Below are positions 8,800 to 16,241 of a stretch of DNA of 32,344 nt, in pieces (position 1 is the first letter of the stretch; each line of letters starts with the position of its first letter). The position numbers and the translations under genes were made by a program. Where the stretch lies: NCBI GenBank assembly GCA_017541805.1, contig JAFXYK010000100.1, positions 1 to 32,344 on the forward strand, read 5' to 3'. This DNA is from Paludibacteraceae bacterium (GTDB taxonomy: Bacteria > Bacteroidota > Bacteroidia > Bacteroidales > Paludibacteraceae). The notes beneath the pieces were generated by a model. The model saw only the letters and a list, made by a program, of their open reading frames with translations, was not told the origin of the DNA and searched no databases.

Positions 8800-9000
8800 G
8801 ATTTGAAAATGTAAAGTCCACTTAGCAAAAAGACCAATCTTTTTTGTACCTTAAATAAACAGACTAATACCTTAGAAAAACAGACGTCGCGATGACGGCT
8901 GTTTTCGCTTTCTAAAAGGAAGCGAGGTGGAAACCTGACTTAACGAAGCGTACTTACTTACATAATAAATCCCGCCTACTCGATTGAGTGGCGGGATTTA
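8800..9000 (+). ncRNA. Candidate structured small RNA, unidentified
   Basis: A promoter at 8763-8794 and a hairpin terminator at 8966-9000 bracket about 200 nt with no convincing ORF. Three hairpins follow one another. The first is AAAACAG/CTGTTTT with inner CGTC/GACG (8877-8905). The second is CGCTTTC/GGAAGCG with loop TAAAA (8906-8924). The third is AGGT/ACCT with loop GGAA (8925-8936). The 5' segment GTAAAGTC (8811-8818) can pair with GACTTAAC (8937-8944), closing a multibranch domain, or alternatively 8808-8814 can pair with 8957-8963. The upstream part holds a 21-bp tandem duplication (8847-8888). I do not recognise the family: it lacks the single long rod of 6S RNA and the conserved loops of SRP RNA, RNase P RNA or tmRNA. 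It could act in trans as an orphan sRNA. Confidence 0.6.
8966..9000 (+). terminator. Strong hairpin terminator of the candidate small RNA
   Basis: TAAATCCCGCC (8966-8976) pairs perfectly with GGCGGGATTTA (8990-9000). The stem continues as ACTC/GAGT around a GATT loop, with one bulged T. The outer A/T pairs make it plausible on both strands; it lies between the small RNA and the convergent M3 peptidase gene. The downstream T content is modest. Confidence 0.8.
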
Positions 9001-9010
9001 CTTTGCTATA

Positions 9011-9050
9011 GGAACTCCTAGGTTATCCTATGTAGTCTCAGGTAATCCTA
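9011..9050. repeat. Degenerate decamer array at the end of the M3 peptidase gene
   Basis: Four 10-bp units run from 9011 to 9050; units 1, 2 and 4 fit GG[A/T][A/T][C/A]TCCTA and unit 3 is more degraded. On the minus strand the array begins with the stop codon (TAG, 9050-9048) of the peptidase gene. Confidence 0.5.
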
Positions 9051-11183
9051 GTTCTTTTTGATACCATCGCGTTCAAGGAGGGCGTCGATAGTCGGTTCAC
9101 CTCCACGGAAACGTTTATACAGATCCATTGCTTTCTCTGTACCACCCTTCTCCAGGATGTTCTGACGGAAGCGTTTAGCGGTTTTCTTATCAAAGATCGT
9201 TCCGCTTTTCTTCTTAGCCGCTTTGAAGACTGCAAAAGCATCCGCATCCAGGAGTTCCGACCATTTATAGCTGTAATAGCCGGCTGCATAACCTCCGGAG
9301 AAGATATGGGTGAAGGCGCAGCACATCTGGGTTCCCGGAACAGTCGGCAGTACTTGTACTTGCTCCATTGCTTTGTCGCTGAAGCGAGTGACAGACTCGA
9401 CGGTGCCGAGTGCCTCATTCACCTCAAATGGTTTCTCAAGGCTATGCCATGCCATATCGAGGTAACCGAAGCTGAGTTGGCGTACACAAGCATAGGCTGC
9501 CAGATACGTCTGCGAAGCATGCATCTTATCCAGCAGTTCCTGCGGCAGCAATTCACCGGTCTTATAATGTTTAGCGAAGGTATTGAGGAACTCTTTCTCG
9601 TCAATGAAGTTCTCATTGAACTGGCTCGGCAGTTCGACGAAATCACGCGGTACATTCGTTCCGCTCTGCGAAGCATATTGGCAGCGAGTGAGCATACCAT
9701 GGAGCGCATGGCCGAACTCATGAAGGAAGGTGCGTACCTCGTCATAGGTAAAGAGAGCCGGTTTGTCTGCCGTCGGACGCGTAAAATTCATCACGTTCAC
9801 GATATGCGGACGATGGTCCTTACCGTTCTTGATATACTGCGGTTGGAAGTCATTCATCCATGCACCGCCCCGCTTACCATCCCGTGGATGGAAATCAGCG
9901 TAATACACAGCCAAGAACTTACCCTTCTCGTCAAAGACTTCATATGCGGTTACCTCCGGGTGATACACCTGAATGTTTTTGTTCTCTTTGAATTTGATGC
10001 CATAGAGACGCTCTGCCAGACCAAAGACACCTTTCTTCACGCTTTCCAGTTCGAAATACGGACGGAGGTCATCATCAGAGATGGCATATTTCTCTTTTTT
10101 GAGTTTCTTGGAGTAATAGCCGAAGTCCCACGGTTGTAGTTGAGCATAGAGGCCATGTGCTTTTGCATACTCCTCTACCTCTTTGACATCCTCTTTGGCT
10201 GCCGGCATATAGGCATCACGTAGTTGATCCAACAGGTTGAACACATTAGCCGGTGTCTCTGCCATCGTTTTATAGAGCGACTTCTCTGCGTAGGTCTTCT
10301 TGTCGAACAGGTTCGCCAAAGCAAGACGTGTATTGACAATCTCCACGATGATAGCTGTGTTATCAAACTCACCGCCGATACAACGGCCTACATTCGCCAT
10401 ATAAAGCTCGCGGCGGATATCGCGGTTGTCCAGATCCTGCATGACGGGAATGGTCGTGGTCGGTTTGAGGTTCAGCAACCAGCCGTCTAAGCCCTTGGCT
10501 TCTGCATTGGCACGCAGCATCGCCTTGGTGTCCTCATTCAGGCCGGCAAGGAGTGCCTCATCCGTGATGAGCATCGTCCACGCATTCGTTGCTTTGAGCA
10601 CATTCTGACCATATTGGAGGGTCAATTGGCTCAGCTTAGCCGTCAGTTCACGATAGGTCTGCTTGTCTTCCGGGCTGAGGTTAGCACCATTGTTGGCAAA
10701 ACTCTCATAGATATCCTCCAGCAACTTCATCTGCGCTTTGTTCAGTTTGAGTTTAGCGCGCTGGTCATACACCGCTTTGATACGCTGGAAGAGGCCCTCG
10801 TTCAGACGAATAGTAGCGCTGTACTCCGAGAGTTTCGGACTGAGTTCCATCTCGATTTGCTGAAGCGTGTCATTCGTCTCTGCACTCGTCAGGTTATAGA
10901 AACAACCGGCAACTACAGAGAGCAGTTCTCCTGATGCCTCGTATGCCTCAATCGTGTTAGCAAACGTAGGCGCTGCAGGGTTATTGACGATTTCGTCAAT
11001 CTCCTGAAGTCCTTGTTTCATTGCCTCTTCAAAAGCCGGCATGTAATGCTCCGCGTGGATCTCGTTGAACGGATAGGTGCCGTGCGGCGTCTTCCAGTTC
11101 TTATAATCCAAGAACGGGTTCGTAGCAGCTGTTGCTGCCAAGACTGTAGTGGCTAAGGCCATAGTTAGAATTGTTTTTTTCAT
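9048..11183 (-). CDS. M3 family zinc metallopeptidase (peptidyl-dipeptidase Dcp-like), exported
   Basis: A 711-aa protein. Residues 1-20 (MKKTILTMALATTVLAATAA) form a signal peptide, so it acts in the periplasm or is surface-exposed. The thermolysin-like zinc site is H488-E489-F-G-H492 in 'FLHEFGHALHG', with E517 in 'FVELPSQFNENF' as the third ligand; 'NVMNFTRP' and 'GGAWMNDFQP' are further M3 hallmarks. The length matches Dcp/oligopeptidase A (about 680 plus the signal). It would cleave dipeptides or short peptides from oligopeptides. It starts 6 bp after the stop of the T9SS-type gene, as the last member of a long minus-strand run. Confidence 0.93.
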   Translation of the reverse strand: MKKTILTMALATTVLAATAATNPFLDYKNWKTPHGTYPFNEIHAEHYMPAFEEAMKQGLQEIDEIVNNPAAPTFANTIEAYEASGELLSVVAGCFYNLTSAETNDTLQQIEMELSPKLSEYSATIRLNEGLFQRIKAVYDQRAKLKLNKAQMKLLEDIYESFANNGANLSPEDKQTYRELTAKLSQLTLQYGQNVLKATNAWTMLITDEALLAGLNEDTKAMLRANAEAKGLDGWLLNLKPTTTIPVMQDLDNRDIRRELYMANVGRCIGGEFDNTAIIVEIVNTRLALANLFDKKTYAEKSLYKTMAETPANVFNLLDQLRDAYMPAAKEDVKEVEEYAKAHGLYAQLQPWDFGYYSKKLKKEKYAISDDDLRPYFELESVKKGVFGLAERLYGIKFKENKNIQVYHPEVTAYEVFDEKGKFLAVYYADFHPRDGKRGGAWMNDFQPQYIKNGKDHRPHIVNVMNFTRPTADKPALFTYDEVRTFLHEFGHALHGMLTRCQYASQSGTNVPRDFVELPSQFNENFIDEKEFLNTFAKHYKTGELLPQELLDKMHASQTYLAAYACVRQLSFGYLDMAWHSLEKPFEVNEALGTVESVTRFSDKAMEQVQVLPTVPGTQMCCAFTHIFSGGYAAGYYSYKWSELLDADAFAVFKAAKKKSGTIFDKKTAKRFRQNILEKGGTEKAMDLYKRFRGGEPTIDALLERDGIKKN

Positions 11184-11189
11184 ATACGT

Positions 11190-12437
11190 TTATCTTAGTA
11201 AATTAATATCTCCACTCATTTGGTAAATACCAATCACAGACTCATCAGCGTTCTTCTTCTTTTTGTTATAGATCGCTTTGATGCCGATATACGATGCATT
11301 CTTCGGCGCGTCCGTTCCAAGCGCACGGATGACATAGTAATACGCCCCTTCTGCAGCCGGACGGCCGTTGATCGTACCATCCCATCCTTTGGCCGGATCT
11401 TCCCAATAATAGACCAGTTTACCCCAGCGATTGTACACCCAGCATCGGAATTCCCGAAGCGAGCGATAGGCTACACGGAACTCATCGTTATGGCCGTCGC
11501 CATTCGGAGTGAACACATTCGGCACTGCCAGATAGGATTCGGCTATCTGCACGGCTACTTCCGACGAATCGGACGTGCAGTCATTGTTATTCACCTGGCA
11601 CACCACCCTATAGGCACCGGGCTCCGAGAATGTATAGCGAATCGTCGGATCGTGTCGATGGACGATACACTCCGTGGACTTATATATTGACCACTTGTAA
11701 TACAACACCGCCGGCGTAGGATTCGAATAGAAAGCGATCTCCAGCGGTCCACTGTACTCCGAACCCTGGATGAGTGTCTGACTCGTCGGTCTATTGCGCT
11801 CATTATTACCATTCGGATCATCTTCACGCGCAGAAACCAAAGAGGTCAGTTCCATCTTCACCGCCTTGATGCTATCAATCGGCAGGAGCACTTCTACGCA
11901 AGCTGAGTCCAAACCCAATGCGTTTCGTACTTCGGCATCATAGCAGAGACGAATCGGTGTCGGGCCATACAGAGGCGGCAAGACGATGGAAGGTGTCAGG
12001 TCGCCCGTCAACGTAGCCGCAGAGTCCGCCCATGTTTCAGTATTCCATGCCAGCGCATTATACGATAAGGAGTATGTGTGCGCGCGCGAGCCGATATCTC
12101 CGGTCACATGCAGCACCGTATTGTCGCACGAGGTCTCTACGGTGAAGTTCAGATCATCAATGCCCTTATACTGTTGCACGCAGAATGTATGACCGTTCGC
12201 CTTATAGCATCCATCGTCCGGGTATATCTCGTCGGTGTTCGAAGCATAGATCGTACCATCCGATTTATACCAATTGATATCACCTACGTTCGAGCGCAAG
12301 TGAATCTCATCGCGGAAGATGAAAGTGGTATCTTCTCCGTTAATCACTTGCGTAGCAGTTCCTACGCACTCGATATCCGAGGCGTAGGAGACTACCACAC
12401 AAAGGGTGAATACTATCGTTAATAAGCGCTTAATCAT
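11190..12437 (-). CDS. T9SS type-B sorting-domain surface protein with PKD-like domain
   Basis: A 415-aa secreted protein. Residues 1-20 look like a signal peptide ending VVSYAS. The middle is low-complexity beta-rich and not recognised. A PKD-like domain at about 225-298 contains 'YTFSEPGAYRVVCQV'. The C-terminus from 303 is the CHU_C/gliding-associated domain: 'VPNVFTPNGDGHNDEF' (305-320), 'WVYNRWGKLVYYWED' and 'GWDGTINGRPAAEGAYYYVI'. This type-B domain directs export through the type IX secretion system. Before the final strand 'SGDINLLR' there is an unusual insertion with a KKKK stretch (about 385-405). The ATG overlaps the serA stop (ATGA), so the cargo gene is coupled to serine synthesis genes. 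Confidence 0.85.
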   Translation of the reverse strand: MIKRLLTIVFTLCVVVSYASDIECVGTATQVINGEDTTFIFRDEIHLRSNVGDINWYKSDGTIYASNTDEIYPDDGCYKANGHTFCVQQYKGIDDLNFTVETSCDNTVLHVTGDIGSRAHTYSLSYNALAWNTETWADSAATLTGDLTPSIVLPPLYGPTPIRLCYDAEVRNALGLDSACVEVLLPIDSIKAVKMELTSLVSAREDDPNGNNERNRPTSQTLIQGSEYSGPLEIAFYSNPTPAVLYYKWSIYKSTECIVHRHDPTIRYTFSEPGAYRVVCQVNNNDCTSDSSEVAVQIAESYLAVPNVFTPNGDGHNDEFRVAYRSLREFRCWVYNRWGKLVYYWEDPAKGWDGTINGRPAAEGAYYYVIRALGTDAPKNASYIGIKAIYNKKKKNADESVIGIYQMSGDINLLR

Positions 12438-13354
12438 TTATTGACTTGGAATCGTGTATTACCGTTTTGGAAGAAGTCCACGATCTGTTTTGCAGCTGCA
12501 ATACCGGCATTGATATTGGCCTCCGCCGTTTGTGCGCCCATTTTCTTGGGTGTTGCGAAGTAACGTCCCTCGAAGAGTGTACGGAACTTCGCGTCCGCTA
12601 CAGGCATGATATCCGTCATATACTTCAGGTCAGCACGTTCCTGCATCAAAGCGATCAGGCCTTCCTCATCAATCACTTCCTTGCGGGCTGTATTGACGAG
12701 GATACCACCCTTCGGCATACGGTTAACAAGGTCATGGTTGATGGAGTTCTTGGTCTCCGCCGTAGCTGGAATATGCAGGCTGACAATATCGCAGGTCGAA
12801 TAGAGTTCCTCCGCCGAGTGCAGCGGTTTCACATTAGCTGCTACCATCGCCTCGTCCGGGCAGTACGCATCGTACGCATATACCTCCATACCAAAGCCCT
12901 GCGCGATACGCGCTACATTACGGCCTACATTTCCGAAGGCATGAATACCCAGTTTCTTTCCCTTGAGCTCGGTGCCCGACGTGCCGTTGTATAAATTACG
13001 TACGGCATATACCATCAGACCAAGGGCTAACTCAGCCACCGCATTGCTGTTTTGACCCGGCGTGTTCATCGCTACTACTTTGTGAGCTGTAGCGGCTTCA
13101 AGATCGATATTATCGTATCCGGCACCGGCACGCACAACGATCTTGAGTTGTTTAGCAGCATCCAACACGGCTGCATCCACAATATCCGAACGGATGATGA
13201 GTGCATCAGCGTCAGCCACAGCATCTAACAATTGCTGTTTGTCCGTATATTTCTCGAGCAGCGCGAGTTCATAGCCTGCGCCCTCTACCACTTCACGAAT
13301 GCCGTCAACGGCCACTCTCGCGAAGGGTTTCTCTGTTGCAACTAATACTTTCAT
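12434..13354 (-). CDS. serA: D-3-phosphoglycerate dehydrogenase, short ACT-less form
   Basis: A 306-aa enzyme from the ATG at 13354, oxidising 3-phosphoglycerate in the first step of serine synthesis. It has the 'VVRAGAGYDNID' segment (73-84), an NAD-binding loop 'HAFGNVGRN' (138-146), catalytic R224 in 'NTARKEVIDEEGL', and 'TPKKMGAQTAEAN' at 268-280. At the place of the catalytic His in 'TPHIGAST' this protein has Lys (K270). It lacks the C-terminal ASB/ACT regulatory domain, so classical serine feedback inhibition is not expected. The reading frame stays open 52 codons upstream to 13510, but homology begins at MKVLVATEK. It follows serC with an 88-bp gap; the stop overlaps the next gene (ATGA). 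Confidence 0.94.
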   Translation of the reverse strand: MKVLVATEKPFARVAVDGIREVVEGAGYELALLEKYTDKQQLLDAVADADALIIRSDIVDAAVLDAAKQLKIVVRAGAGYDNIDLEAATAHKVVAMNTPGQNSNAVAELALGLMVYAVRNLYNGTSGTELKGKKLGIHAFGNVGRNVARIAQGFGMEVYAYDAYCPDEAMVAANVKPLHSAEELYSTCDIVSLHIPATAETKNSINHDLVNRMPKGGILVNTARKEVIDEEGLIALMQERADLKYMTDIMPVADAKFRTLFEGRYFATPKKMGAQTAEANINAGIAAAKQIVDFFQNGNTRFQVNK

Positions 13355-13442
13355 AGGTGTTATCAGTGTTGTAAATTCGATGCTCTTACCTTTGGTGTGG
13401 TTCATCGGGTGCCCCACAGGAATAAGATAGGAGAATCCCATA

Positions 13443-14522
13443 TTAATGCAGTTTTTCGTATTCGTGGATGCAATCAACCAGCGCTTGAACGCCTTCGAGA
13501 TCCATCGCATTGTAGCAGGAAGCGCGGAAACCGCCTACAAGACGGTGGCCCTTGATACCTACCATGCCACGCTCGGTAGCGAACTTGAAGAAATCATCCT
13601 GCAAATCCTCATAACCCGGTTTGAGGACGAAGCAGATATTCATGCGGCTGCGGTCCTCTTTGTTGAGGATAGTAGGCGTAAACAGTTTGGAGTTATCCAA
13701 GCAGTTATAGAGCAGTTCTGCTTTCGCTTTGTTGCGCTCCTCAATCCATTTCACACCGCCGTGCGCCTTCAACCAGCGCAGAGTGAGCACCGCTGTATAA
13801 ACCGGCAATACAGGAGGCGTGTTGAACATAGAACCGCCTTCGATATGCGTCTGATAGTTCAGCATGGTCGGGATATAACGGCTTACCTTACCGAGGCAGG
13901 ACTCTTTGATGATCACAAAGGTAACACCCGCCGGAGCAAGGTTCTTCTGCGCACCGCCATAGATGATATCATATTGGCTGACATCAATCGGGCGGCTTAG
14001 GATATCCGAACTCATATCGGCTACCAAAGGTACATTGCCTTTTTTCTTGTATATCTCAGCGAGTTTAGCATCGTTGATCTCCGTGCCAAAGATAGTGTTG
14101 TTGGTCGTGATATGGAAATAGTCTGCATCCTGCGGAATCTCGTAGTCCGTCGGAATCGAATTGGTGCTGGCAGCTACTTCTACCGCTTCACCGAAACCTT
14201 TGGCTTCCTTGAGTGCTTTCTTGGACCATACACCGGTGTTCAGGTAGGCCGCTTTCTTCTCCAGCATGTTAAACGGCACCATACAGAACTGCAGCGAAGC
14301 GCCGCCGCCGAGGAACAGTACACGATAGCCCTCCGGCACATTCAGCAATTCCTTTACCAAAGCTTCTGCCTCGTCCATGATGGGCTGGAAATATTTCGCA
14401 CGGTGCGAGATCTCCAGTACAGACAAGCCTTCACCCTGAAAATCGATCACAGCTTCTGCTGTTTGTTTGATCACTTCTTGCGGCAGGATACTCGGTCCTG
14501 CGTTAAAGTTATACTTCTTCAT
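13443..14522 (-). CDS. serC: Phosphoserine aminotransferase
   Basis: A 359-aa class V aminotransferase that converts 3-phosphohydroxypyruvate plus glutamate to phosphoserine plus 2-oxoglutarate. The ATG at 14522 begins [14 protein letters not shown], the family's conserved start; a TTG two codons upstream is less likely. 'SHRAKYF' and '[17 protein letters not shown]' contact the cofactor and substrate, and '[12 protein letters not shown]' precedes the PLP lysine K193 in '[11 protein letters not shown]'. '[18 protein letters not shown]' is the C-terminal phosphate site. It lies between the carboxyltransferase gene (18-bp gap) and serA, completing the first two serine steps; serB is not in the window. 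Confidence 0.96.
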   Translation of the reverse strand: MKKYNFNAGPSILPQEVIKQTAEAVIDFQGEGLSVLEISHRAKYFQPIMDEAEALVKELLNVPEGYRVLFLGGGASLQFCMVPFNMLEKKAAYLNTGVWSKKALKEAKGFGEAVEVAASTNSIPTDYEIPQDADYFHITTNNTIFGTEINDAKLAEIYKKKGNVPLVADMSSDILSRPIDVSQYDIIYGGAQKNLAPAGVTFVIIKESCLGKVSRYIPTMLNYQTHIEGGSMFNTPPVLPVYTAVLTLRWLKAHGGVKWIEERNKAKAELLYNCLDNSKLFTPTILNKEDRSRMNICFVLKPGYEDLQDDFFKFATERGMVGIKGHRLVGGFRASCYNAMDLEGVQALVDCIHEYEKLH

Positions 14523-14540
14523 ATACAAGTGTGTTTATGG

Positions 14541-16211
14541 TTATTTCAACGTATAATGTTTATGATTCCAAGCCGTCGGCTTAATATGCGGCAGCGTGAT
14601 AATACCCTCTTTGGGTTTCTTGCCGGCCAGATACAACGCGTTCGCAACAGCTGCCATCTCATCGGCTGCATTCGCTGCAGGTGCAGCCGGAGCGGCAGGC
14701 GCTGCTTGCGGCATATACTGCTGTAAGTTCTCAGGAATCGGTTTACCTGCTTTGAGCATGCGCTCCACGAGGTCCTTATTGAACTGCTCTTTCGCCAAAC
14801 CGGATTTGTACTCGCGGTACTGCTTGTCGTGCATAGCAAACTCGAACAGTTCCTCGTCGTCCTGTCCGCGGTCCCAGCCCAGTTCTTTCATCTCCTTGAT
14901 ATACTGCGGCAGTACATTCGGATAGAGTTTCTGCGGATCGTCGGTATAGAACTCAAAGCCTTTCTCTTTCGCCAGTTCGATGATCTCCGGTGCCAGTTCT
15001 CCCGGCAGTTTACCGGACTTACCGAGGATCATACCCCACATCGCCGGGTCCATACGGGTGAAGTCTTTCTCACCCATCGAACGGCTGAAGAGGTTCATCA
15101 GCGCTGCGTTCTTGACGTACTGGCTGAACGGCGTCACCAGACACGGTGTGCCGAGCATCGGCCATATACGCTGTACTTCGTCGAAGAGTTGTACGAGCAG
15201 TTCGTCTTCGCTCAGTTCCTTTTCGCCTTTCTTCTTGAGGTTGGCGTTGATAGCTGCATGCATGCCTTTGAGGTCGGCCATGAGCGAACCCATCATACCG
15301 CCCGGAAGACCGCATCCTACCAGCAACGAAGTCATCAGGCTGTTCTTCGGGTCAATCCAATAGCCGAGGAAATCATCGATGAACTCTTGCGTGAGCGAGC
15401 GTGCCTCCATGTAGGCTTTCATGTTGATGTCCTTTACGAGGAAACCGGCATCCTTGAGCATCGCTTGGATGGTGATCACATCCGGATGTACCTTACCCCA
15501 GCTGAGCGGCTCCATCGCTACGTCGAGCACATCGCCGCCGGCTTTGGCTACTTCGAGCATCGAAGCGACACTAAAGCCCGGTCCCGTATGACCGTGATAT
15601 TGGATGATGATATCGGGGTGTTTCTCCTTGATAGCCGCTACAATGACGCCCAGCATGTGCGGACGACCGATACCGGCCATATCCTTCAGACAGATCTCCT
15701 GCGCACCACCTTCGATCAGCTGCTCGGCAAGGTTGATATAATACTCCGCGGTATGTACCTTCGAATACGTGATACACATCGTAGCCTGCGCGGTCATACC
15801 AGCCTCTTTCGCCCACTTGATAGACGGAATGATGTTACGCGGGTCATTCAGACCGCAGAAGATACGGGTGATATCCGTACCCTGCGCATGCTTCACTTTA
15901 TACATCAGTTGACGTACATCTGCCGGAACAGGGTTCATACGCAGCGCATTCAGACCACGGTCCAACATGTGGGTCTTGATACCCGCTTCATTAAACGGCT
16001 TACAGAACGTACGCACAGCCTGGTTCGGGTTTTCGCCATACAACAGGTTCACCTGCTCCGAAGCACCGCCATTGGTCTCCACACGGTCAAAACAGCCCAT
16101 GTCGATGATCACCGGTGCTACGCGTGCCAATTGATCTTTACGCGGAACATACCGTCCGCTACTCTGCCACATGTCGCGATAAACAAGGGAGAATTGAATT
16201 TCTTTTTTCAT
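14541..16211 (-). CDS. Carboxyltransferase subunit (oxaloacetate decarboxylase alpha / pyruvate carboxylase B / transcarboxylase 5S type)
   Basis: A 556-aa TIM-barrel carboxyltransferase of the HMGL-like plus PYC_OADA type. Metal ligands are D13 in 'SLVYRDMWQSSGRY' and H206 and H208 in 'YHGHTGPG'; K176 in 'CLKDMAGIGRP' is the position that is carbamylated in the family. The conserved C-terminal part of the carboxylase (about 300-480) is complete. An Ala-Pro linker follows (AAPAAPAAPAAN, near 513), but the protein ends without the biotinyl domain and its AMKM motif, so a separate biotin carrier must be encoded elsewhere. It moves CO2 between carboxybiotin and pyruvate/oxaloacetate; whether it acts with a Na+-pumping beta subunit cannot be told. 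It sits 30 bp after the Wzi gene and 18 bp before serC. Confidence 0.85.
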   Translation of the reverse strand: MKKEIQFSLVYRDMWQSSGRYVPRKDQLARVAPVIIDMGCFDRVETNGGASEQVNLLYGENPNQAVRTFCKPFNEAGIKTHMLDRGLNALRMNPVPADVRQLMYKVKHAQGTDITRIFCGLNDPRNIIPSIKWAKEAGMTAQATMCITYSKVHTAEYYINLAEQLIEGGAQEICLKDMAGIGRPHMLGVIVAAIKEKHPDIIIQYHGHTGPGFSVASMLEVAKAGGDVLDVAMEPLSWGKVHPDVITIQAMLKDAGFLVKDINMKAYMEARSLTQEFIDDFLGYWIDPKNSLMTSLLVGCGLPGGMMGSLMADLKGMHAAINANLKKKGEKELSEDELLVQLFDEVQRIWPMLGTPCLVTPFSQYVKNAALMNLFSRSMGEKDFTRMDPAMWGMILGKSGKLPGELAPEIIELAKEKGFEFYTDDPQKLYPNVLPQYIKEMKELGWDRGQDDEELFEFAMHDKQYREYKSGLAKEQFNKDLVERMLKAGKPIPENLQQYMPQAAPAAPAAPAANAADEMAAVANALYLAGKKPKEGIITLPHIKPTAWNHKHYTLK

Positions 16212-16241
16212 GTTATATAGTTAAATTTTCAGATATTCGTT

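Noticed and set aside
8800..9000. 6S RNA as the identity of the small RNA
   Set aside because: The predicted fold has three adjacent hairpins instead of one long rod with a central bubble, so I left it unassigned.
9306..10139. 277-codon plus-strand open frame opposite the M3 peptidase
   Set aside because: Antisense shadow; the minus-strand frame carries the signal peptide and the HEFGH zinc site.
13355..13510. 52-residue N-terminal extension of SerA
   Set aside because: The frame is open, but homology starts at MKVLVATEK and the extension overlaps the serC 3' end. A start at 13441 (MGFSYL) cannot be excluded but is not favoured.
14829..16220. 463-codon plus-strand open frame opposite the carboxyltransferase gene
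   Set aside because: Antisense to a complete enzyme with all catalytic residues; composition is shadow-like and there is no promoter on that strand.
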